From contig OZ038478.1 of assembly GCA_964036315.1 (NCBI GenBank), positions 146,939,258-147,003,257 on the forward strand: a DNA stretch of 64,000 bases. Direction: 5' to 3'. Positions 38,040 to 46,319 of this stretch are shown piece by piece. The notes below the pieces were generated by a model that worked only from the letters and a program-made list of their open reading frames with translations, did not search any database and was not told the origin of the DNA. Source of the stretch: Acanthosepion esculentum. Lineage: Eukaryota; Mollusca; Cephalopoda; Sepiida; Sepiidae. Position numbers and translations under genes: made by a program. Position 1 is the stretch's first letter. Each line of letters starts with the position of its first letter.

Positions 38040-38298
38040 CCTTGTCGCCCACGTTATTTGTGGCGAACAAAATTTTCTTCCTCCCTATGAGTACAAATTT
38101 CGTCGTCAAAACCACTGTGGCGGACGAACCTTTTCTTCCTCCGTATGAGTGCAAATCTTCGCTGCCAAAAGTTATATTGGCGAACGAATTTTTTTCTGCC
38201 TCTGTATGAGTACGAATCGTCGTCGCCAAAAGTTGTCTTGGCGAACGAATTTTTTTTTCTTCTCCCCCGTATGAGTTCGAATCTTCGTCGCCAAAAGT
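38040..38298 (-). repeat. Four tandem about 60-bp leader repeats with a primer-site motif
   Basis: Between the 5' LTR and gag the motif TGGCGAAC recurs at 38061, 38118 (variant), 38178 and 38239 on the plus strand. Each is followed by a T/C tract, a TATGAGT block, CGTCGTCGCCA-like sequence and AAAGTT. The copy next to the LTR contains minus-strand TGGCGACGAAG (38293-38283), 5 nt from the LTR. The same 11-mer follows the LTR of another gypsy family at 41306-41316, so it is the best candidate for the tRNA primer-binding site. Degenerate versions occur in the other three units. Confidence 0.8.
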
Positions 38299-38515
38299 TG
38301 TTGTGGAGTTATTTCCACAATAGAAACTGTAGTCGGACTAAATGCGTCCTAAATAGGTTAAACGTACGGAAACGTTAGGAACTTGTAATAAAGTGTTACG
38401 CAGAGTAATCGAGTTGTGGTCGCTGAACACTTTTCCTTCTCTCGACTACTACTGAATCCTACTTATACTAGATGGGAGAGTCTATTATCTAGACAAGGTG
38501 TCTTTCACTATAACA
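38299..38515 (-). repeat. 5' LTR of gypsy element 1
   Basis: 217 bp, same ends as the 33627-33841 copy. Differences are mainly one region near CGCTGAACACTTTTCC versus CGCTGACTCCTTCC plus scattered single bases. The element promoter would lie here, on the minus strand. Confidence 0.95.
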
Positions 38516-38520
38516 ATATT

Positions 38521-40210
38521 ATTTGAACCACCTCGAACCAAAAGGCCGAGAAGCAATGGCGACCGCGATTAATAAACCATTTTTCAACCACACTCTATCG
38601 AACGACGGAAACCGAGTAAGCAATCTCGCCAAATAAAGAAATAACTATAAGTTATATAAAATAACATCGGCTGCTGAATCATTTTAAAGTTATTATTAAA
38701 TGTTCGTAAGACGGGGGAGTAGCTATAAAGAATGAAATAAGGGAAGATAAAAGCGTTTAATGTCTCCAGCCAATATCTCATAAATAATGGACTATGCCGT
38801 TTTGATCGCGTTGACATAGGGGAAACATACTACTTGATTTTCAGTGAGAAAATAAATGAATGAAAGAAAGAAAAAAGTGCTTGACGGTTATTCTAGTGAA
38901 ATGGAAAAAGTCTTTTCATTTCTACCCAGTTCTTAAAATAACGACCAGAATTCATATTTATATTAGTTATGGCAATATTTTGTTAAAGTTGTTAAGCATT
39001 TCTACGGATATTTTATTGTCGTAGAACTTATTGGAATTGTTACAAGTCTTTCTGAGTAACCACCTTTGAACGGGTACTTTGGCTTTGTTAAAAGGATGTC
39101 TGTTACTGACGGAAAATGAACACATCAGAAGGCCCCTTACTGAAGCTGTCTCATCCCGATCTGTTTGAATATTTCTTCCTCTTTCCTGTCTTTAAACGTG
39201 TAGCCCTTACAAAAACACTATTTTTGGAAAAAGCTTCATCAACAGCTCTGTGGAAGCCGGGATTGTAGCGCCTACTCCTCGTGAATAACATCTCGGTTCT
39301 CAGGAAGCCTGGACGCGAAGATATTGCTGCGAAACCACGACAACAAGAAATCATATGACTTCAAAGAACTGTTAACAGGATTTTATTTTCTGTGACAAGA
39401 TAAGTCCGCAAAATATCATTTTTTTTGTATACTGTTATACTCATAAAACGTTTGAATCTTAAAAGTTTGGTTTCGTTCTTTTTTCTCACGTCACTGAATT
39501 ACCATTTTTTTTCTACAGCGGTAATTACTCTTTTCGAACAAACTTTAACGGGTGAAATAGCAACAAACTCGTCAGGGGATTATTCAATCCTTTTTATTTA
39601 AGAGTTAAAAATTAAGATTCTTTAGAAATATTTAATAAGAAATTCGTGTAATTTTCACAGATCTTTCTAGTATATACAATCATCAGGAGCGGAGTGTACA
39701 CGCGGGGATCAACATTCATTCACAGCCACTTTTTTATTCTTCCTCTCGTGATAATTCCCTCTGTTATGTCTCGCTTCTGCTTACGGCCAAATCTCTAGAT
39801 TTGTCAAAGATTTTTACAGTTTTGTAAAATTGCTCGCTAAGAATGCTCACCGGAAATAAATTGGACGCGAAATTTGTTTTGGACCCAAATTAAACCATTT
39901 TTAAAAAGTTTGATTAACAAGAGAGAAGTACAATAAAGTCGCACATGCGTCAAAAGAAAGCGAATCATGTAAATGCTGACGGCAGCTGCCCTGTAAACAC
40001 TTATGAGTCTTCGTTTTGATTTCTTTCATTGAAGATAATTTATGTCATGTTCTTTTACCTGCTTCTCTCATTCAATATTTTTGTGCTTAAAATGATTTCA
40101 TTTCGTCATGTTTTTTCCTTCTTAAATGTTTTTCTTTTTCTTGTTATTCCTTATTTTTTGTTTATTTTTCTCTTATTTTATTTTTTTACGCATCTAAGAA
40201 ATTATATTCA
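38521..40210. other. Unassigned flank; no gene
   Basis: AT-rich sequence. Short segments resemble the DNA on the other side of the gypsy element: ACCAAAAGGCC plus GAGAAGC at 38530 versus 33480, and TTCAGTGAGAAAAT at 38840 versus 33390. An older repeat may therefore occur on both sides. The frames here (39151-39354, 40029-40295) show no recognised domain; the second is a T-rich hydrophobic artefact. Confidence 0.4.
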
Positions 40211-40213
40211 TTC

Positions 40214-40530
40214 TGCCGTACGGTCATATCACGTTAAAAGGAATGGACACAAATTCACCACTAGGTCAAGGGCTTTCCAACAAGGGATCTCGTAGGATCG
40301 CCTAAATTAATCAATGTCAAGAATGGTAACTGCCTATATGGTTGACCGTTCGGTATTACCAGATACTGTAAGCTTGAACGTGCGGGTGGTGTAATCGATA
40401 ACGGCCTGGAATTGAAAAGCTTAGAGCCCAGTTCCAATTCCAGTCAACTACATTATATTCACTTACGCGCAAATACCCTTGGGAAACGTGTGAATCCACC
40501 CCTCACACTCTGAGAAACCTTTAATTGGAA
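40214..40530 (+). mobile_element. 5S rRNA-derived SINE (copy 1)
   Basis: The head matches 5S rRNA in order: CCGTACGGTCATATCACGTT, then GGATCGCC, GTTGACCGTTCGG, TATTACCAGATACTGTAAGC. This includes the internal promoter region used by RNA polymerase III. A shared tail follows (GGTGGTGTAATCGATAACGG ... TTCCAATTCCAGT ... ATTCACTTACGCG ... CCTTGGGAAACG). The stretch after CACGTTAAAA is replaced by a 48-bp foreign block (40236-40283) that also occurs inverted at 42000-42047. By family knowledge it was mobilised by a LINE; it is not a functional 5S gene. Confidence 0.8.
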
Positions 40531-40830
40531 GTTTTATCGATTAATGAACGTTATCAGAAAAGAATTTAATTTCAACAAAATCAGCATTATCCAGATAAAA
40601 CATGACAGATGTTAAGTTTCGAAACGATTATTTTTACTTTAAGTGTAGATCTCATCCTTTAAGAAATTTGGTTTTAACCTATTTCAAATCAGTTTTTATT
40701 TTTAATTATTTTCTCATTTATTCTAATTTTTACATCTCCTACATTATCTATTTAGTTGTATAGAATAATTAATGTCTTTTCGGTCGATTTCAGATGACTA
40801 CCTATTTCTATTAATTATTCTTCAACGAGA

Positions 40831-41430
40831 GGCTTACGGCCGCCTCAGATTGAAACACCGGTTCCAGTACGATCGCCAAAGTTAAGCAACATCGAGACTA
40901 GTCAGTACCTAGTTGGATGACCGCTTGGGAATACCTGGTACTGTAAACTTGGATGTGTGGTTGGTGTAATTAATAATGGCTCGGGAATGTTCATTGAGAG
41001 AGCGGAGTTCCAATTCCAGTTGAGTTCGATATATTCATGTTGTGGTAGGATCCACCTAATTTGCATAGTGGAGTACCGACGATATAAATATGGTTGTTAC
41101 CGGAAGACAGGGGGCGAATCAAGAGATTCACTAGAGACTCTGCCCGACTGCGACATAGTCAACACATTCTCCAGGAACGGTCTTCCCAGGAATATACAAA
41201 AGACTATATGTAAATATTGTGTACACTTTCTTGTTTCAATACATGTTATACTAAGTACATTTTGTGTTTGCATTATTATTCCATGCATTAGTCAAGTTTC
41301 AACAATGGCGACGAAGTAGAAAGAACCATACGAAAAAAAAAAGAATTAATAATTGAGAGTTTTCAACAATTCACTTACGTGCAAATACATCTGAAAGGTA
41401 CGACTCCCCTTTTATCCCCCGGGTCTGAAT
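40831..41430 (+). mobile_element. 5S rRNA-derived SINE (copy 2), interrupted by an LTR remnant
   Basis: Head: GGCTTACGGCC, GTTAAGCAACATCGAGACTA (A-box region), then GGATGACCGCTTGGGAATAC and TACTGTAAACTTG (C-box region). This is clearly 5S-like and closer to 5S than copy 1. The tail continues as GGTTGGTGTAAT, GAGTTCCAATTCCAGTTGAG and ATATATTCA to 41037, then resumes at 41369 with ATTCACTTACGTG after the insertion. The SINE spans about 265 bp without the insert. Confidence 0.82.
41038..41368 (+). mobile_element. Collapsed gypsy element: one LTR plus primer site and leader, with TSD
   Basis: 41038-41304 (267 bp) is an LTR from TGTTGTGGTAGG to GTTTCAACA, same family as 14576-14844 and 45924-46193 but on the plus strand. 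It is followed by A, the primer-site motif TGGCGACGAAG (41306-41316) and about 50 nt of A-rich leader, and ends TTTTCAACA, which copies the last bases of an LTR. ATTCA flanks it at 41033-41037 and 41369-41373. The insertion is therefore complete, but the interior and nearly all of the 3' LTR were lost. The 120-codon frame across it is fortuitous. Confidence 0.88.
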
Positions 41431-41623
41431 TATTTAGGAAGACTTGTACCATCAAACCATTATTATGTAAAATTAAATTCTTACAATCTAAACATATTTT
41501 CTGGCTTTAAATGACTCGCAAAGTGTTGATAAGCCGTAATCACTCAATACGTTCTTTCTCTTTTGTGCAAGATTTTACTTAGTTCATTTTGTTTTTTCTG
41601 TAATGCTTCAATTTTATAGTTTC
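41431..41623. other. Short unassigned AT-rich spacer
   Basis: Lies between the SINE tail and the Helitron 3' terminus. No motif seen. Confidence 0.4.
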
Positions 41624-44100
41624 ACTAGCAGTAAAGCCCGGCGTTGCTCGGAGTTTTATGAAGTTAAATCGCTTTGGAGTTTGAATTATTGACCATACGC
41701 ACGTACCCGCAGTTGTTTTGGTCACTGATAGGTCGGGAATCTCACTGGTAGCAAAATCAATGAGATCAAGGGCAACCGGTTGCAATAGGTGGCTGCTGTG
41801 TTGCTGCTCCGTGCTTAGCCGAAGATTGCTACCCGTTCATAATCGGTCAAGATTTTTAATTCTGGCAATGTAAAATAGTGGTTGTGTTTTTACCGTAGGA
41901 CTCGCTCAACATATCAGCGTCGGTGGTCGGCAAAGCTGCTCTACTCCAGTTTGCATACGTTCACCAACCCGACCCTATTTCAGTACGGCTTGCTTAGTCT
42001 TGTTGGAAAGCCCTTGACCTAGTGGTGAATTTGTGTCCATTCCTTTTTTGGCATAAGTCTGGAGTGTCCATTTATTGATCCGAGAATGATTTGAATTCAT
42101 TTCCTATGGTAACATGAAAACCTTCTTCCCCGGGAAACTGAGCAGATGAACGCATGTGACTCCTCCACACACACTCGGTAATTGTCGCAGCGCACGAACA
42201 GAGGTCATCACAGCTGCATGTAGGGGTCAATAGTTGTGTTAAGCACAATGCGTTGTGAATTGGGAGTACTGGGAGTAGCTGTTGTTGTCGGTTTTACTGT
42301 GGATATTACGGTTTTGGAAAAAGAACAGTAAAGGAATGGAGCATGCAACGCATCATTTGGCCTTCTATAAAGTTTGAAATGTTGTACCGTCGAAGTTACT
42401 GGTAGACAGAGCTACAATGAAGCACCCACAGAAACCGCTATTCATAATAGACGCTGGCACAATAAGTAAGCGAAATACTCAGAACATATTGCCGACTGGC
42501 CATCACTCAGGTTTCAGCCTATTGAATCGACGCTTGAAGTAGCTTCAGAGAGTAGTGGAGGGCATTGTGCATCTCAACTGAAAGTGCCAACCGTTGTGTC
42601 AACATCTACGCGTCGCTGACCTCATCGAATACCCCTCTGAATGCCCTGAATTGCGTGGCTCCACTTAACTATACCCCTCCAACGCTGTGAGCGCATGCAA
42701 TTGTATGAATCGGTGCGGGTAGTGCAAACAGTAGCGCAAGTACGTTTTGCATTAGCGCATCGCAGTATGAGCCTGAGGTACCACCAGCAGCCAATTGTAG
42801 GTAACGGGAATTTTGGAGTTGGAAATAAGTCAACCTCTAAGTATGTCTTGAATCATCAATTTTTTAATTGGATTGACCACCGTTTAAGCTGACTTCATTA
42901 AACACAAAAGCACACAACGGTACGGACAACACAGGCTGAGTGAAAGATGGCGATGGCACTACCGCAAACAGGTCAACAGGTAGGTGAGTGAGAAGCAAGG
43001 CGGAGACGGCATTAATTGTATGGCCCCAGAAGGATTCCACGATGCCTGCAGCAGACAAATTGTATAGGTGTAGATTAATTCAATAGGTGAAACCTGGTTA
43101 AGGCCAGTACAGAGATTCCAAACTAATCCCACAAAGGTGAAGAGTGATGTCTATGATGCGTTTCATGTAGCACTGTATGATGGGACTGAACACTGAAACG
43201 CAAGGGAAAGCGCTTGTCATTGCAAGCTCCCTGTAGGGAATGGATGCAGCATCAGCGATGCATTTGCCTGGGGGGCACTTAACACAATTTTTGATGCCTC
43301 CACAGCGTAGATGGTAGTGGTGTAATGGAGATGACAGTGGCAATAGATGGGAGGGTTTGACAGAAAACGCAAGCAGCCATGCGAATACGCCGAAGGCAGG
43401 TGGAGGGAAGTGTTTATCTGACGCGGTGTAGTAACAATGGGAGACACATTTCACGGGAGTCTGTAAGGCTGTGAAGTTGTCGTAAGAGGGAAAACTGATC
43501 GTCGGAATCGGAGCTTTGCGTGGCGGTTTGTACTGTCGCCGGCGGTTTATACATTCCTGAAGACCGCATACAGGTATACTGTCAGCCGCCGCCTACGTCC
43601 CATCAACATACAGAAGCTCCTTGTAAACGACATTTTTTGCAGAACCCCTGGGAGTGAAGACGAATACGTCCTCGCTTTTATCTAAATGCGAACAGCCTAC
43701 GTAAAATCGGCCGTGGGGAAAAACATTGCTTTCCAAGTTGAATTCCCGCGACACGTAGTGTTTTGCCTTGTGATTTGTTAATAGACAGTGAAAAGCAAAG
43801 TCTGACGAGAAACTGCGACTGGCGGAATGTAAAGGACACATCTGAACCCGACGGAGATTGATACATGCGCGGTATGAATACAGTTTCACCCATTCCGCAA
43901 CCGGTAAGAATTGTTGTTTCAATTAAATTTGGTGCCATGCGTGTACCATTGCAATGTTTCAGAGGAACCAGGTTACGCAAAAGCAGTCTCAGTGAGTGAA
44001 GCGGAAGCCCCGCCGGTACTAAGGAATTCAGAAGTTCGACCGGGTAGTCCGTAAGATTGTCCGGGTCTGTATTTATTGACGCTTACCCCAAACCGGTGTG
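41624..44100 (-). mobile_element. Helitron 3' portion with helicase remnant
   Basis: On the minus strand the 3' terminus reads CCGAGCAACGCCGGGC, a short hairpin-forming segment, then ...CTGCTAG ending at 41624 with host T next. That is a Helitron CTRR end. It shares AACGCCGGG and CTGCTAG with the 680-bp non-autonomous Helitron at 25108-25787. The helicase piece lies at 43593-44100. The 2 kb between (41630-43590) has no recognised ORF. I could not find the 5' TC end, so the element is truncated or extends into unrecognised sequence. Confidence 0.7.
43593..44100 (-). pseudogene. Helitron Pif1-type helicase, C-terminal fragment
   Basis: Minus-strand frames, in order: DNLTDYPVELLNSLVPAGLP, LLRNLVPLKHCNGTRM, NLIETTILTGCGMGETVFIP, FTFRQSQFLVRLCFSLSINK then SQGKTL (the conserved helicase motif), and VAGIQLGKQCFS followed by FYVGCSHL. 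This is the end of a Helitron RepHel helicase. The usual residues between GLP and LLRNL are partly missing, and a one-base frameshift separates FSPRP from FYVGCS at about 43730. The Rep/HUH domain and helicase Walker A are absent. The open frames upstream at 44143-44328 have no motif I can place. Confidence 0.85.
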
Positions 44101-45640
44101 GGAGGTGAGATGCAGCGGAGTATTCAGAACTTTCTCTACCTGTCACAAAGAACCCTTTCTCCATTGTCTGGGTTCTGAGTAAGTAATTACTTCCCGAATT
44201 GAAGTCTCCTCTTTTCCTTGGGTGACGGTCGCGGGAATCAATTCCCCCCACAACTTTTTCCTTCTCTTCTTAGCATTTCCCCCTAACAGTGGGCGTGGAT
44301 AGCTCCTCCGCCTTCCTCGTGGTTTCATCTGAACCCGCTACATGAGCCACCCTCCGACAAATGGTTTTCGACTGTCTGTCGAAGATTAATTCCAAGTTTA
44401 TTAATCAAAAAGAATTATCATTCCACACTTGTCGTCTGCACAGATAAATTTCTCACATCAACTGAAAGTCTACATATGAAATCGGAATTTGAAGCGGCGA
44501 CAGTTTGTTTTATGATTAAGCACAAGTTGTCCGGCATTGACAGCTGCGTTTAAGCATGAAACAGATTGTTATCATTGTTAACTTCAATGTCCATTTTCAT
44601 ATTTACATGCGCTCTATCTCTGATATTGAGCACTATAACCCATATTATAGCATAAATTAAAAACTACATTTTTATCATATATATATTTTTCTTATCATAT
44701 ATAAAGGGTCTGTTGTTTGTTTTTGTTGTGCTACTACTAAGCAGTGTGTCTTTCTTTACTCAGTGCTTTATGCACTGAATGGAGATTAAAATAAACCTAA
44801 ATATATATGTTAGTTTATCTGTATTTTATCCTTAATCTACTGCTTTACTGGACAATTATTACCCCCAAATAATCTACACTGTCCCTCGTTATATAGACGG
44901 AGAAGCCACCAAATATTTTGAACTCACACGTTAGCGGAAAAGGGATTGATACAATTTATCTTCTCTTAGAAAGGTAACATTTTGTTTATTGATAGATTGA
45001 TAACAGAACTATTACAAAGGAAATTCAACTATTCTCGCAAGCCTTTGATATTTATATCGAAAAACTAATCGTGACTTTCCATATGAAGATTTTGTGACTA
45101 TGTCCATGTTGTCATTATTCTGTGAGAGTGAGCAGAATAAAAAGGTTATGGAATCTTTTCTTCCAACATGACATTCAAATATTTATAGAAACGTAGAAAG
45201 ACAGAATTCATTAGCTTCAGGAACAATATAAGAGATCGGCTAGAAAAACAATTTTGCATATAAACACCGCTTATATCGATATTTCCTTAGACTGGTGCAA
45301 GGATAAAATAACATGGTACCCACTGACTGTTAAATGCATTAAAATATTAGGATTCGACAAAAGTAACTCAGGAAAGAGTATTCTATATGAGGTAGCCTAC
45401 CCACACACATAATTGCGTGTGAAGTATATATATATTTTTAGATCTCCTATGTTTATTGGGGACGAGTACTCGATATTGGAGATTCATAGATATAGACAAT
45501 GTGGATATAGGAATCAACACTGCATGGAGAGTGTTAGATTCAGACTTTATTGTGAAGATTTTCTCACGATCGCACAATGCATGAAACTGATAGTCGGATA
45601 TAAGGTCTACTATTCAGTCACAATATTACTAACTAGCCGC
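44101..45640. other. No recognisable feature
   Basis: The first 230 bp have open minus-strand frames rich in Arg/Lys (RRKKLWGE) without a known domain. The rest is AT-rich with no terminal repeats, tandem arrays or protein motifs seen. Confidence 0.4.
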
Positions 45641-45724
45641 TTCTTTGTGGCTGGATGGTTAGCAGCACATCAGATCAAATGATGTTTCCCATTGGGGTTA
45701 CAGGTTCGATTCCTGTCGGAGAAC
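45641..45724 (+). tRNA. tRNA-like sequence, type II variable arm (SINE head or tRNA pseudogene)
   Basis: The sequence folds as a cloverleaf by eye: acceptor stem TTCTTTG / CGGAGAA (7 pairs, two G-T), D stem GCTG / CAGC around GATGGTTAG, anticodon stem CATCA / TGATG with loop GATCAAA, variable hairpin CCC-ATT-GGG, and T arm ACAGG-TTCGATT-CCTGT. The pol III boxes TGGCTGGATGG and GGTTCGATTCC are intact. Loop position 33 is A, not T, and the nominal anticodon would be TCA, so a decoding tRNA is unlikely. A short AT-rich tail follows. I favour a tRNA-derived SINE head over a gene; the long variable arm points to Leu- or Ser-type ancestry. Confidence 0.6.
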
Positions 45725-45923
45725 ACATATTTTCTACGAATTTTCCCGAGCATTCAGGCCGTAAATGTAATTAATAATGTTTATTTAAAAAAACAGCAAT
45801 TACCTAAATAAATTTCATCCTTAAATATAACGTATGAACAGATTATATATGTTTAAATTGGGATTTTATAAAAAATTTTAATGGCATTGTTTTATGTGTA
45901 TGTTCAGCATTGCTATTAGTTAC

Positions 45924-46193
45924 TGTTGAAACTTGACTAATGCATGGAATAATAATGCAACACAAAATGTACTTAGAACAAAATGTATTGAAACAAGAAA
46001 GTGTACACAATATTTACATATAGTCTTTTGTATATTCCTTGGAAGACCGTTCCTGGAGAATGTGCTGACTAAGTTGCAGTCGGGCAGAGTCTCTAGTTGA
46101 ATCTCTTGATTCGCATCTCATGTCTTCCCGGTACCAACCATATTTATATAGTCGGTACTCCACTATGCAAATTAGGTGGATCCTACCACAACA
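45924..46193 (-). repeat. 3' LTR of gypsy element 2
   Basis: 270 bp from TGTTGAAAC to CCACAACA on the plus strand. It is colinear with the solo LTR at 14576-14844 and, inverted, with 41038-41304. The outer flank (45919-45923, TTACT) has no partner because the 5' end of the element is gone. Confidence 0.93.
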
Positions 46194-46319
46194 CCCCCTC
46201 CCAAGCCTTGGAATCCCTTTTGGATTTCAAACTGGCTTCCTCTATGGGATGATGATTATGGCTATTTCTTTGTAGATCCCATTTGCATACTTCATATGTA
46301 TATGTCAATCCGCTTAATT

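Larger units (their letters stand above)
33627..38515 (-). mobile_element. Ty3/gypsy retrotransposon, structurally complete, coding capacity dead
   Basis: 4889 bp between two LTRs of 215 and 217 bp, flanked on both sides by the 5-bp TSD ATATT (33622-33626 and 38516-38520). On the minus strand the order is 5' LTR (38299-38515), primer-site candidate, about 60-bp leader repeats, gag, protease, RT, RNase H, integrase, C-terminal basic tail, polypurine tract, 3' LTR (33627-33841). The LTRs differ at a modest number of positions, so insertion is not very recent. Gag and pol carry frameshifts, stops and catalytic changes, so the copy is inactive. Confidence 0.95.

Noticed and set aside
33390..38850. 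An older repeat present on both sides of gypsy element 1
   Set aside because: Only short matches (AGTGAGAAAAT and ACCAAAAGGCC regions) are seen by eye, too weak to call without alignment.
40214..40530. Functional 5S rRNA gene
   Set aside because: The head is interrupted by a foreign 48-bp block and followed by a SINE tail. The copy at 40831 also has many substitutions.
43098..43454. 118-codon minus-strand frame within the Helitron 3' region
   Set aside because: No Helitron or other motif; probably fortuitous.
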